Shown in pieces: positions 24,055 to 32,920 of a stretch of DNA of 43,803 nucleotides. Within the stretch, counting starts at the first letter, position 1. Each line of letters opens with the position of its first letter. A program made the position numbers and the translations under genes. The stretch spans positions 1 to 43,803 of the forward strand of contig JANQMX010000070.1 in the NCBI GenBank assembly GCA_028279885.1, written 5' to 3'. This DNA is from Rhodovibrionaceae bacterium. GTDB taxonomy: Bacteria > Pseudomonadota > Alphaproteobacteria > Kiloniellales > DSM-21159. The notes below the pieces were generated by a model, which saw only the letters and a program-made list of their open reading frames with translations, was not told where the DNA came from and did not search any database.

Positions 24055-24978
24055 ATGATTGATAGTTCAAGATACCCGGCGCTCGGCAAGCTGCTTGACG
24101 GCCAGTTGTCTATCTTTCCCGAGCACCAATCGTATTTGGAGCGCCGCTTTGCAGATGCGGATCAGGCACATCTCGAACTAGCCGATCAGATCTCTGATCT
24201 GATCACGAGAATTGCCCACGATCACTTGGATGAGATCTTCGAAGACTACAAATGGCTGACCGGCGTCTTTGTCGAGGAAGAGGTTTACTTCCGCCGAAAC
24301 GGAACCTATCGCCTGTCGTCGTTTGAAGATGCGGAGCGCACGGTCTACGTCGACCCAGTCTATATGCGCAAATACATGAACGGTTTACTGGCGTCGGAAG
24401 TCTGGTGGCACAATCACACAAACGCCATCGGCTTCTACAAGGAAACGTTTCTCGATTGCCTGCCCGGCAGTTCCCGACATCTTGAGGTCGGCCCCGGGCA
24501 CGGACTACTGCTTTATCTGGCCACTCAAACGGAAAGGTGCAAATCGCTCACGGCCTGGGATGTAAGTGCAGCGAGCCTGACGAACACACGCGAAGCCCTC
24601 AGTGCAATGGGGGTGGAGCGTGACGTCAAACTTGAACAGTACAACATATACGACGCGCCTGACGGAGAGTTCGATAGCATTGTTTTCTCGGAAGTCCTGG
24701 AACACCTGGAGCAACCGTTGGAGGCGCTTCACGTTCTGCGCAAGCTGCTGACGCAGGACGGGCGCCTTTATGTGCACGCGCCAGTCAACTCGCCCGCTCC
24801 CGATCACCTATATCTTTTTCGCACGCCGGAAGAGGTCGTTTCCATGGTTGAGGAGGCTGGTTTTGACGTGGTCGAAACCCGCTTCTACCCAATTCTTGGC
24901 GTTCCTCTGGAGCGCGCTCGCGCATTTGATCTCGGCATTTCGACCTTAGTCGTCGCCACACCGTCCGAAGGAGCTTGA
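24055..24978 (+). CDS. Class I SAM-dependent methyltransferase
   Basis: A 307-residue methyltransferase. Motif I is HLEVGPGHGLLLYLA (about residue 142), the acidic site is AWDVSAASLTNT, and EFDSIVFSEVLEHLEQPLEALHVLRKLLTQDGRLYVHAP covers motifs II and III. An N-terminal extension of about 130 residues (FEDYKWLTGVFVEEEVYFRRNGTYRL) is typical of methyltransferases in polysaccharide and natural-product loci. It starts 14 nt after the LpxD-like gene and ends 6 nt before the ACP gene, so it belongs to the same operon. It may methylate the ACP-bound acyl group or the sugar; the sequence does not say which. Confidence 0.85.
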   Translation: MIDSSRYPALGKLLDGQLSIFPEHQSYLERRFADADQAHLELADQISDLITRIAHDHLDEIFEDYKWLTGVFVEEEVYFRRNGTYRLSSFEDAERTVYVDPVYMRKYMNGLLASEVWWHNHTNAIGFYKETFLDCLPGSSRHLEVGPGHGLLLYLATQTERCKSLTAWDVSAASLTNTREALSAMGVERDVKLEQYNIYDAPDGEFDSIVFSEVLEHLEQPLEALHVLRKLLTQDGRLYVHAPVNSPAPDHLYLFRTPEEVVSMVEEAGFDVVETRFYPILGVPLERARAFDLGISTLVVATPSEGA

Positions 24979-24984
24979 GGCCGT

Positions 24985-25230
24985 ATGAACCGCATTGGGA
25001 TTCTCGCACAACTTGAGGGCCTCATCCGTGACTTGTTCGATGAATATCAAGGCCCCGTCACCGAGGATCTCAGCGCACATGACGTTGAACAGTGGGATAG
25101 CTTGGGCAATGTACAGTTCGTTGTCTTGATCGAAAAGACGATGGATGTACGGTTCTCGACAGAGGAAATGGCGTCGCTCTCGAATCTCGGGGAACTAATG
25201 ACGCTCATCGAACGCAAGAAATCTCTCTAG
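24985..25230 (+). CDS. Acyl carrier protein
   Basis: An 81-residue acidic carrier protein. The phosphopantetheine attachment site is WDSLGN with Ser39, at the normal place before helix II; the rest (FVVLIEKTMDVRFSTEEMASLSNLGELMTLIE) fits the four-helix fold. It is not the fatty-acid-synthesis ACP, because no fab genes are nearby and the gene lies between a methyltransferase and a MaoC dehydratase. The carrier probably holds a short acyl group loaded by the FkbH-like enzyme encoded two genes downstream. GAGG 5 nt before the ATG serves as ribosome-binding site. The stop codon is directly followed by the start of the next gene. Confidence 0.9.
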   Translation: MNRIGILAQLEGLIRDLFDEYQGPVTEDLSAHDVEQWDSLGNVQFVVLIEKTMDVRFSTEEMASLSNLGELMTLIERKKSL

Positions 25231-25662
25231 ATGTCACCGAGTAATCGCCATATTCGCGTTGGCGACAGTGTTGAGCATTCCTTCACGATCACCGAAGACG
25301 ACATGCGGCTGTTCCAAAAGCTGTCCGCGGATTACAGTCTTATCCACACAGATTCCGACTTTGCCGGGGAACGGGGCTTCGATGGCGTGATTGTCTATGG
25401 TGGCCTATTGCTGGCACACCTGTCCCACGTCGTCGGGCAGCACCTGCCGGGACGCAAAGGTACATCGGCCAGCTGGTCGATCAGCTATCGCGCTCCGCTT
25501 TATGTGGGTGAGACGGCAGCATTGAACCTGACGGTCACGAATGTCTCGGTTGCCGCAGGAATGGTCGAAGGGCGCTATAAGATCACCTGTGGCGACCGGA
25601 CTATCGCCAAAGGGCAAACGCAAAGCATTGTGCCGGCTGGTATGATCGACGACCAGATCTGA
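25231..25662 (+). CDS. MaoC-like (R)-hydratase/dehydratase
   Basis: A 143-residue single hot-dog domain. The hydratase 2 motif is present: LSADYSLIHTD with Asp34 and His39, then GVIVYGGLLLAHLSHVVG. Members add or remove water across a 2,3-double bond of an acyl thioester. Next to an ACP gene the substrate is probably an ACP-bound acyl chain rather than a CoA ester, which is inference. The ATG follows the ACP stop codon with no gap, so translation is coupled. A binding-only role for the hot-dog domain is the alternative. Confidence 0.85.
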   Translation: MSPSNRHIRVGDSVEHSFTITEDDMRLFQKLSADYSLIHTDSDFAGERGFDGVIVYGGLLLAHLSHVVGQHLPGRKGTSASWSISYRAPLYVGETAALNLTVTNVSVAAGMVEGRYKITCGDRTIAKGQTQSIVPAGMIDDQI

Positions 25663-25672
25663 AGACTGGCTA

Positions 25673-27652
25673 ATGACGCTGACAGACTTCCCATGGAAAG
25701 CGCCCCTTTCCGACAGCTGGAACGAGTATTACAACGAGGCCCGGGACCTCGTCAGAGATCACCGACCGGAGACGGCCGGTGCGCGACTCGCCGAGCTCGC
25801 GCATCGTCTAAGCGTCGAACGCCTTGGGCCGCTTGAGCAGCTCAGGCTGGAAAAGCTTGCCGCAAAGCTTTGGCCGCTGCGCGATGACCTCGCGCCCTTG
25901 CGACCCCTACGGGTGGGTCTTGTCGGCAACCGAACCCTCAAATTGCTTGAGGCGCCGCTGCGAGTGGCTGGCCTGTCTCGGCTTCTCCTGATCGAACCTG
26001 CGACCGCGCCCATAGATAGCGCCCATGCGGTCGCCCATGGTCGGCACACCGCTTTCGATGAGCCGCCGGATATCGTGGTGATATGCCAGGACAGCGACGC
26101 CTATCGGCCAACTGCCGGGCTGCTTGACCCGGCCGCCGAGGCCGAGGCGCTAGAGCAAGCTGAGCAGCAGCTCAGGTCTCTGTCGGCTGGCATCGCGAAG
26201 ACCACTGGCGCCTCGGTGGTGATCGCGACGATCCCGCTGGAGGTACACCGCCGTATCGGATCGGGCGATCGGGCGACCGTTGGCACCCCCGTCCGGTTTG
26301 TGGACGGGGTCAATCGGATTATTGCCGATGGCGCCGTGGCGGGTGACTGGCTGATGTGGGACCTGGCTGGCCTCGCAGCGGATGTCGGTCACTTCCGTTG
26401 GTTCGACCCTCTGCGCTTTTTTGAGTCAAAACTGGCATTCTCGCCAGATCTAGGCCCACTTGTCTGTGACAGCCTTGCACGACTTCTCGCGGCCTGCGCG
26501 GGCAAGATGCGACGGGCGCTGGTGCTCGATCTCGATAACACTGTCTGGGGCGGGGTTATCGGTGATGACGGCTTGGAGGGCATTGCGATCGGTCAAGGAT
26601 CGGTGCAAGGCGAGGCATTTCTTCGCATCCAGGAGCTTGCATTGGAATTGCGCCGCCGCGGTGTTGTGCTGTGCGTCTGTTCCAAGAACGATGACGCCAC
26701 CGCGCGTGCGCCCTTTCGGGAGCATCCGGATATGCTACTGCGCGAGAGCGATATAGCGGTGTTTCAGGCAGGATGGGACGACAAGGCAACGTCCATCTCG
26801 GCGATTGCAGAGGCGCTACGCCTTGGGCTGGAGTCATTCGTTTTCGTGGACGACAATCCGGCCGAGCGGGCGCGGGTTCGGGCAGAGCTGCCGTTTGTCG
26901 CGGTACCTGAGCTGGGCGAGCAGGCAGCAGACTATGCGGACTTAATCGTGGCCGCCGGCGCGTTCGAGCATCTGCCGGTAAACCGTGACGATCTGGGCCG
27001 AGCGCAATCCTATCAGGCTGAGGCGAAGCGTGCCGATGTGCTGGCCCGCGTCGGTAACTACGAAGAATACCTGCAATCGTTGAAGATGATGATGCAACTG
27101 AGCCACTTCGACAAGCTCGGCGCGCCGCGTATCGCGCAGCTGATCGGCAAGTCGAACCAATTCAACGTCACCACGCGCCGATACAATCAGACCGCTGTAG
27201 AAGCAATGATCGGCGATCCAAAAGTCGTTAGCATTCAAGCACGACTGTCCGATACCTTTTCCGACCATGGGATGATCGGCGTGGTGATTGCTCGGGCGTA
27301 CGATCATGTCTGGGTGATCGACACTTGGCTGCAATCCTGCCGTATCCTTGAACGCGGGGTCGAGCAGGCGATCATCAATCAAATCGTGGAAATGGCTGCC
27401 GCACAGGGAGTTGAGCGGATCTACGGCCAATACAAACCATCCCCACGCAACCGGATGGTCGCCGATCTGTTTTTACGTCTTGGATTTAGCCTGGCCGAGG
27501 CGCCAAGCAGCAACGTTCAGCCTGACGATGCCGATGGCGACTGGTTCGTTTTGGATGTTGCGCAGTTTTCGCCGCATGACGGTGCAATTGATGTGAGCTG
27601 GCCCGCCTGCATCGTAGGCGCCGGGGCCGCTCGGCGGTTGGAGACTCTCTAA
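25673..27652 (+). CDS. FkbH-like HAD-IIIC acyl-loading enzyme
   Basis: A 659-residue protein of the FkbH family. The N-terminal part (1-275) is a family-specific alpha/beta domain. The HAD phosphatase domain starts at about residue 280 with VLDLDNTVWGGVIGDDG (Asp286 nucleophile, Asp288), and continues with CSKNDDATARAPF and FVFVDDNPAERARVRAELP. A C-terminal GNAT-like domain contains LSDTFSDHGMIGVVIA and WLQSCRILERGVEQ, whose Cys is conserved in the family. Characterised FkbH proteins take glyceryl from 1,3-bisphosphoglycerate, remove the phosphate and load glyceryl onto ACP. The ACP gene in this operon is the natural partner. It starts 10 nt after the MaoC gene and appears to be the last gene of the operon. 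Confidence 0.9.
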   Translation: MTLTDFPWKAPLSDSWNEYYNEARDLVRDHRPETAGARLAELAHRLSVERLGPLEQLRLEKLAAKLWPLRDDLAPLRPLRVGLVGNRTLKLLEAPLRVAGLSRLLLIEPATAPIDSAHAVAHGRHTAFDEPPDIVVICQDSDAYRPTAGLLDPAAEAEALEQAEQQLRSLSAGIAKTTGASVVIATIPLEVHRRIGSGDRATVGTPVRFVDGVNRIIADGAVAGDWLMWDLAGLAADVGHFRWFDPLRFFESKLAFSPDLGPLVCDSLARLLAACAGKMRRALVLDLDNTVWGGVIGDDGLEGIAIGQGSVQGEAFLRIQELALELRRRGVVLCVCSKNDDATARAPFREHPDMLLRESDIAVFQAGWDDKATSISAIAEALRLGLESFVFVDDNPAERARVRAELPFVAVPELGEQAADYADLIVAAGAFEHLPVNRDDLGRAQSYQAEAKRADVLARVGNYEEYLQSLKMMMQLSHFDKLGAPRIAQLIGKSNQFNVTTRRYNQTAVEAMIGDPKVVSIQARLSDTFSDHGMIGVVIARAYDHVWVIDTWLQSCRILERGVEQAIINQIVEMAAAQGVERIYGQYKPSPRNRMVADLFLRLGFSLAEAPSSNVQPDDADGDWFVLDVAQFSPHDGAIDVSWPACIVGAGAARRLETL

Positions 27653-27742
27653 CCTCTCGGCGATTGTTCTGGTTTGACACCGCTGCTGGTTGCTAGAAAA
27701 GAACGTGCACACAATAAGTGCGTGATTCTTTGAGGACGTTCG

Positions 27743-27922
27743 GTGCAAGCGCCCATTTGTGAAAGCGGAACCCGCGTCGCCGTTGCCGGCTGCGGTTACT
27801 GGGGCAATGACTTGGTGCGCAACCTCGTTGCCTTTGGCGTACTCGGTGCCGCGGTCGAGGGACCCTTCGCGCTACATGAGTATGTTCAGTCCGTCCTCGT
27901 TGGTTTCGATTGCAGCGAGTAA
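27743..27922 (+). pseudogene. Truncated copy of the WlbA-type N terminus
   Basis: A 59-codon frame from a GTG. Its residues 11-32 read [22 protein letters not shown], matching [22 protein letters not shown] at the start of the oxidoreductase gene at 29120. At the DNA level the stretch 27770-27858 matches 29150-29238 at about 83% by hand count. After the Rossmann loop the similarity stops and the frame ends with unrelated residues and TAA, 6 nt before the next gene. It has lost every catalytic part. The copy flanks the 27929 methyltransferase on its left, as the intact gene does on its right, so it probably marks an insertion or recombination edge. Confidence 0.8.
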
Positions 27923-27928
27923 AGCAGC

Positions 27929-28906
27929 GTGAAGCAGGAACTTGAGGCTCACATCCTGACTAAGGGCTATATGCGCGATAGCGGCGTGCTCTGTCTGAAC
28001 AAGAGCGATGGATCGCGTAGTAGACTACAAGCCAATCAAAGCGCGTTTGGCGAGAAATGGAAAAAGGTCGTCGGGCACGATGATCTCGCTCCCGTGGAAG
28101 CCTTTCACCGGGCCTGGTACCTTAAGCTCTATGGCTTCAGCGACGAGGAGGCGCTGCGTTCCTTCGTCGCAAGGCAAAAGGTCATTCTTGATGCCGGCGC
28201 GGGCTATGGCTTCAAGTCTGCCTATCTTGCCTCGCTGTCTCCCGACACACTTGTGGTCAGCATGGACTTGTCAGAGTCCATTTATCTCGCTGCGGAAAGA
28301 TACGGCGACGTCAAGAACATCATCTTCGTCCGGGGAGATATTGCCAGCACGCCGTTGCCGGACGGCTCAGTCGACTTCGTGAGCTGCGATCAAGTCCTGC
28401 ATCATACGATTGACCCTGCTGCGACCTTGGCAGAGTTCAGTCGGGTTCTCGTTCATGGCGGCCATGCGGCGTTGTATGTCTATGCCAAAAAGGCTCTGCC
28501 ACGCGAACTGCTCGATGAGCACTTCATCAGCGGCCGCGCGCAGCTCGATCATGACGCTATTTGGCAGATGAGCCGGAAACTGACCGAGCTTGGCCGCATG
28601 CTCGAAGAAACCAATCTGGAGCTCGATTTTCCGGACATTCCGGAGCTCGGCGTCACAGGCGGCCGCCAGAGCTTGCAGAGATTCGTTTACTACAACTTTA
28701 TCAAGTGCTTCTGGAACGAAGACATGGGCTTCGATGCGTCGGTCTCCACCAATTTCGATTGGTATGCGCCGAGCATCGCCTACCGCTTTTCGCAGGACGA
28801 GTTCGAAGAGCTGGTTCGGAACGCGGGCTTCGGTGCGACCTATCTTCACTCAGAGAAGGCCTGTCATTCCGGTATGTTTACAAAAGGCGACGCCTTGACC
28901 AATTGA
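27929..28906 (+). CDS. Class I SAM-dependent methyltransferase
   Basis: A 325-residue methyltransferase. Motif I is ILDAGAGYGFKSAYLA (about residue 87), the acidic residue is in VVSMDLSESI, then FVRGDIASTPLPDGSVDFVSCDQVLHHTIDPAATLAEFSRVLVHGGHAALYVY. It has extra N- and C-terminal segments, and the C-terminal FVYYNFIKCFWNEDMGFDASVSTNFDWYAP is shared with many methyltransferases from glycan loci. The GTG start is weakly supported; an ATG at 27971 is an alternative. It lies between the truncated and the intact copies of the oxidoreductase gene. Target is unknown, probably a sugar or terminal glycan position. Confidence 0.83.
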   Translation: MKQELEAHILTKGYMRDSGVLCLNKSDGSRSRLQANQSAFGEKWKKVVGHDDLAPVEAFHRAWYLKLYGFSDEEALRSFVARQKVILDAGAGYGFKSAYLASLSPDTLVVSMDLSESIYLAAERYGDVKNIIFVRGDIASTPLPDGSVDFVSCDQVLHHTIDPAATLAEFSRVLVHGGHAALYVYAKKALPRELLDEHFISGRAQLDHDAIWQMSRKLTELGRMLEETNLELDFPDIPELGVTGGRQSLQRFVYYNFIKCFWNEDMGFDASVSTNFDWYAPSIAYRFSQDEFEELVRNAGFGATYLHSEKACHSGMFTKGDALTN

Positions 28907-29119
28907 AGGCGGACGACCGGTCCACCAGCTCGGCGTTTGACAAGGCCGGGGTAAAATGGAAGACGAAAGCCAGTATTCGAACGCCTCCCGGGTCGGATAG
29001 GCTATTTATCGAAGCGATCGAGTTGCGTAGGGACCAAGAGCAGCTCAAGCCTTTTTCCACATCGATTTGTTTGTGGCTCGGCTGGAGCACGGCCTGACAT
29101 AAGGCTCTCGGATTGGAGT

Positions 29120-30748
29120 ATGGCATTGTCCGAAACCCCAGATGCCACCCCCCGCGTCGCCGTTGCCGGCTGCGGCTACTGGGGCAAGAACCTGGTGCGC
29201 AACTTTGCCGCCCTTGGCGCGCTCGGCGCGGTGGTCGACGACGACCTGGCGCTGGCGGCCGAGTTCGCTGACAAATACGGTGCCGCCGCGCGCACCTGGG
29301 ACGAGGTGCTGCAGGACCCGGCGCTCCCCGCCGTGGTCATCGCCACCCCGGCCGCCAGCCACGCCGCGCTTTGCCGCCAGGCGCTTGCCGCCGGCAAGCA
29401 CGTCTTCGTCGAGAAGCCTCTGGCGCTGACCGTCGAAGAGGGCGCGACATTGGCCGCCCTGGCCTGGGAGACGGGCCGCATCCTGATGGTCGGCCATCTG
29501 CTGCACTACCACCCGGTTTTCCTGAAGCTGCAACAGCTCGTCACGGAGGGCCGGCTCGGCCGCATCCAGTACATCTATTCCAACCGCCTCAATCTCGGGA
29601 AGATCCGCCGCGAGGAAAACGTCTTCTGGAGCTTCGCGCCGCACGACATCTCGATGATCCTGGCGCTGGCCGGCGAGATGCCCGAGCGGGTGCTGGCCAC
29701 CGGCGCCTGCTACCTGCACAAGTCGATCGCCGACACCACCACGACACATCTCAGCTTCTCCAACGGCATCAACGCGCACGTCCACGTCTCCTGGCTGCAC
29801 CCCTTCAAGGAGCAGAAGCTGGTCGTCGTCGGCGACAAGGGCATGGCCAGCTTCGACGATCGCGAGCCCTGGGCCAGCAAGCTGCTGTTCTACCCCCACC
29901 TCATCCACTGGCGGAACGGCAAGCCGGAGCCGGAGCGGGCCGAAGCCGAGGCTATCGCGCTCGACGAAGCCGAGCCGCTCAAGCTGGAATGCCAGCACTT
30001 CCTCGACTGCGTGACGGAGAACCGGCAACCGCGCACCGATGCCAGCGAAGGCTTGCGAGTCCTGCGCGTACTGAACGCCGCCGAGGCCTCCATGACCTCC
30101 GGCCAGGCCGTGCAGCTCTCGCCGGAAGGCGCCGGCACGGTCGAGCGCCTGCCCGGCCCGGACGTCCACCCGACGGCCGAGATCGACGAGGGCTGCGCCC
30201 TCGGCGTCGGCACCAGGGTCTGGCACTTCAGCCACGTGCTAAAAGGCTCGCGCATCGGCCGCGACTGCGTCCTGGGGCAGAACGTCATGGTTGGCCCGGA
30301 CGTGACGGTCGGCGACCGCTGCAAGATCCAGAACAACGTCAGCCTCTACAAAGGCGTGACGCTGGAGGACGGCGTCTTCTGCGGCCCCTCCTGCGTCTTC
30401 ACCAACGTCAACACGCCGCGCGCCGAGATTGAGCGCAAGGACGAGTTCCGCGAGACGCGCGTCGGCCGCGGCGCCACCATCGGGGCCAACGCCACCATCG
30501 TCTGCGGCAACGACATCGGTGCCTACGCACTGATAGCCGCAGGCGCCGTGGTGACCAGCGAGGTCCCGGCCTTCGCCCTGATGGCGGGCGTGCCGGCCCG
30601 GCGCATCGGCTGGGTCAGCCACGCCGGCGAGCGGCTCGGCCCGGACCTGATCTGTCCGCGTGAAGGACGCCGCTATCGCGAAACCGGGCCGGATTCGCTG
30701 GAAGAGATACCGCGACAGAGCGCGGGCATGAAGGAGGCGACGCGCTGA
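29120..30748 (+). CDS. Fused WlbA-type dehydrogenase and WlbB-type N-acetyltransferase
   Basis: A 542-residue two-domain enzyme. Residues 10-330 are a Gfo/Idh/MocA oxidoreductase: nucleotide site GCGYWG (17-22), EKPLA with the catalytic Lys99, and FAPHDIS with the catalytic Asp/His. Residues 345-515 form a hexapeptide-repeat acetyltransferase with [34 protein letters not shown] and [14 protein letters not shown], the signature of WlbB/WbpD. In known pathways WlbA oxidises C3 of UDP-GlcNAc-uronic acid and WlbB acetylates the amine made by WlbC. Here both are one polypeptide, and a WlbC-type gene overlaps the stop codon by one base. Product expected: UDP-2,3-diacetamido-2,3-dideoxy-glucuronic acid. 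The UDP-GlcNAc 6-dehydrogenase is not in the window. Confidence 0.9.
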   Translation: MALSETPDATPRVAVAGCGYWGKNLVRNFAALGALGAVVDDDLALAAEFADKYGAAARTWDEVLQDPALPAVVIATPAASHAALCRQALAAGKHVFVEKPLALTVEEGATLAALAWETGRILMVGHLLHYHPVFLKLQQLVTEGRLGRIQYIYSNRLNLGKIRREENVFWSFAPHDISMILALAGEMPERVLATGACYLHKSIADTTTTHLSFSNGINAHVHVSWLHPFKEQKLVVVGDKGMASFDDREPWASKLLFYPHLIHWRNGKPEPERAEAEAIALDEAEPLKLECQHFLDCVTENRQPRTDASEGLRVLRVLNAAEASMTSGQAVQLSPEGAGTVERLPGPDVHPTAEIDEGCALGVGTRVWHFSHVLKGSRIGRDCVLGQNVMVGPDVTVGDRCKIQNNVSLYKGVTLEDGVFCGPSCVFTNVNTPRAEIERKDEFRETRVGRGATIGANATIVCGNDIGAYALIAAGAVVTSEVPAFALMAGVPARRIGWVSHAGERLGPDLICPREGRRYRETGPDSLEEIPRQSAGMKEATR

Positions 30749-31908
30749 TGGATCTCGCGCTCGGAACGAAAGCCCCCGCCAAGCCGCTCGCCTTCATCGA
30801 TCTGCAAGCGCAGCGTGCGCGGCTGTCGGACCGCGTCGAGCGTGCCATCCAGCGCGTGCTCGACCACGGCCGCTTCATCATGGGGCCGGAGGTCGCTGAG
30901 CTGGAAAGTCGCCTGGCTGCCTTCTGCGGCGCCAAGCATGCGATCTCCTGCTCGAGCGGCACCGATGCGCTCTCGCTGGTGCTGATGGGCAAGGGCGTCA
31001 AACCGGGCGACGCCGTCCTGGTGCCGACCTTCACCTTCGCCGCGACGGCGGAGGTGGTCGCCTTGCTGGGCGCCACGCCGATTTTCGTCGACGTCCTGCC
31101 CAACAGCTTCAACCTGGATCCCGTAAGCCTGGAACAGGGGCTGCGTACCGCCAAAGGCCTGGACCTGCGGCCGGTCGGCGTCATTGCCGTCGATCTCTTC
31201 GGCCTGCCGGCCGACTACGATGCCATCGCCGAGATCTGCCGCGCCAACGACCTCTGGCTACTCGACGATGCTGCGCAGTCGTTCGGCGCCGCCTACAAGG
31301 GGCGACCCATCGGCACGATCGGAGATGCCACGGCGACCAGCTTCTTCCCGGCCAAGCCGCTGGGCTGCTACGGCGACGGCGGCGCCGTGATGACCGACGA
31401 CGACGCGCTGGCCGCGCGTATCAAGAGCCTGCGGGTGCACGGCAAGGGCCGTGACAAGTACGACAACGTCGAGATCGGCTTGAACGGCCGGCTCGACACG
31501 CTGCAGGCGGCCATCCTGATCGAGAAGCTGGAGATCTTCGAAGACGAGATCGCCGCCCGCAACCGGGTCGCCCACCGCTACGCCGAGCGGCTCGGGGATA
31601 TCGTGCAAGTGCCCCAGGTGCCGGCCGACATGACATCGGTTTGGGCCCAGTACACACTGGTCCTACCGGAAGGGCGGCGCGATGCGGTCGCCGAGGCCTT
31701 GAAGGCCGAAGGCATTCCCACCGCCGTCTACTACCCCTTACCGCTGCATCGCCAGACCGCCTATGCCAGCTATCCGGTTGCCGGCAACGGGGCGCCCGTT
31801 TCGGACCAATTGTCCCAGTCGGTGCTGAGCCTGCCCATGCATCCCTATCTGGAAGAAGCTGATCAGGCGCGGATTGTCGGGGCGCTCCGCCAACTGCTCG
31901 CCTCCTAG
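30748..31908 (+). CDS. DegT/DnrJ/EryC1 aminotransferase, WlbC/WbpE-type
   Basis: A 386-residue PLP enzyme. It begins FIDLQAQRARLSDRVERAIQRVLDHGRFIMGPEV, the start typical of WlbC/WbpE, then SCSSGTDALSLVLMGKGVKPGDAVLVPTFTF for the cofactor phosphate loop. The Schiff-base Lys is in SFFPAKPLGCYGDGGAV. It would convert the 3-keto sugar made by the preceding enzyme into the 3-amino sugar using glutamate. The ATG shares a base with the stop of the fused gene, and AAGGAGG lies 10 nt upstream, so the two steps are coupled. Assignment to the 3-amino step is from family resemblance and context. Confidence 0.9.
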   Translation: MDLALGTKAPAKPLAFIDLQAQRARLSDRVERAIQRVLDHGRFIMGPEVAELESRLAAFCGAKHAISCSSGTDALSLVLMGKGVKPGDAVLVPTFTFAATAEVVALLGATPIFVDVLPNSFNLDPVSLEQGLRTAKGLDLRPVGVIAVDLFGLPADYDAIAEICRANDLWLLDDAAQSFGAAYKGRPIGTIGDATATSFFPAKPLGCYGDGGAVMTDDDALAARIKSLRVHGKGRDKYDNVEIGLNGRLDTLQAAILIEKLEIFEDEIAARNRVAHRYAERLGDIVQVPQVPADMTSVWAQYTLVLPEGRRDAVAEALKAEGIPTAVYYPLPLHRQTAYASYPVAGNGAPVSDQLSQSVLSLPMHPYLEEADQARIVGALRQLLAS

Positions 31909-31924
31909 CCAAGAAGATACCGTC

Positions 31925-32917
31925 ATGGACCTCAAGGGAAAGAAGCTCGTCGTTATCGGCGGCGCCGGCCTGATCGGCTCGCACACCGTCGACCGCCTGC
32001 TGCAGGAGGACGTTGGCGAAATCCTGATTTACGACAACTTCGTACGCGGCACGCTGGGCAACCTCGAGGTCGCCCTGAAGGACCCGCGCGTGCGCATCTT
32101 CGAGGCTGGCGGCGACATCTGTCAGACCGATATCCTGAACGCGGCGATCAAAGGGGCCGACGGCGTCTTCCACTTCGCCGCGCTCTGGCTATTGCAGTGC
32201 TGGGACTATCCCCGCGCCGCCTTCGACGTGAACATCCGCGGTACCTTCAACGTCCTGGAAGCCTGCGTCGCCAATGACGTCAAGCGGCTGGTCTATTCCT
32301 CCTCGGCCTCGGTCTACGGCGACGCCATCGAAGAGCCGATGACTGAAGATCACCCCTTCAACAACACCAACTTCTATGGCGCGACCAAGGTCGCCGGCGA
32401 GCAGATGGCGCGCGCCCTGCATCATCGCTATGGCCTGCCCTATGTCGGGCTGCGTTATATGAACGTCTACGGCCCGCGGCAGGACTACCGCGGCGCCTAT
32501 ATCGCGGTGATCATGAAGATGCTCGACTCCATCGACCGCGGCGAAGGCTTGAAGGTTTACGGCGACGGCTCCCAGGCCTACGACTTCGTCTACGTCGGCG
32601 ACTGCGCCGCCGCCAACGTCTGCGCCATGAAGGCGGAGACGACCGACCGCTTCTACAATGTCGGCACCGGGCTGCGGACAAGTATCAAGGAATTGGCCGA
32701 GATGATCGTGCGGCTGACCGGCACCAACCAGCCCATCGAGTACGTGCCGGAGGGACAGACCTTCGTGAAGAACCGCATCGGCTGCCCGGAGCAGGCGCGT
32801 GAGGAGATTGGCTTCGACGCAGAGGTCGCGCTGGAAGACGGGCTGCGCGCGTTGATCGACTGGCGCCGCGATCACATCGCCGAAGTCGAGGCGCGACGCG
32901 CCCAGGCAGCGCAGTAA
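31925..32917 (+). CDS. NAD-dependent sugar epimerase/dehydratase (extended SDR)
   Basis: A 330-residue extended SDR. GGAGLIGSH binds NAD, SSSASVYGD carries the catalytic Ser, and FYGATKVAGEQM carries the Tyr-X3-Lys pair; RYMNVYGPRQDYRGAY is the substrate loop. The active-site loop lacks the Asp-Glu pair of 4,6-dehydratases, which favours an epimerase or a related reaction on a UDP-sugar. It starts 16 nt after the aminotransferase and ends 3 nt before a second aminotransferase. It could provide the substrate for that enzyme or change the configuration of the diacetamido uronic acid. Which of these holds is not decidable here. Confidence 0.85.
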   Translation: MDLKGKKLVVIGGAGLIGSHTVDRLLQEDVGEILIYDNFVRGTLGNLEVALKDPRVRIFEAGGDICQTDILNAAIKGADGVFHFAALWLLQCWDYPRAAFDVNIRGTFNVLEACVANDVKRLVYSSSASVYGDAIEEPMTEDHPFNNTNFYGATKVAGEQMARALHHRYGLPYVGLRYMNVYGPRQDYRGAYIAVIMKMLDSIDRGEGLKVYGDGSQAYDFVYVGDCAAANVCAMKAETTDRFYNVGTGLRTSIKELAEMIVRLTGTNQPIEYVPEGQTFVKNRIGCPEQAREEIGFDAEVALEDGLRALIDWRRDHIAEVEARRAQAAQ

Positions 32918-32920
32918 GCC

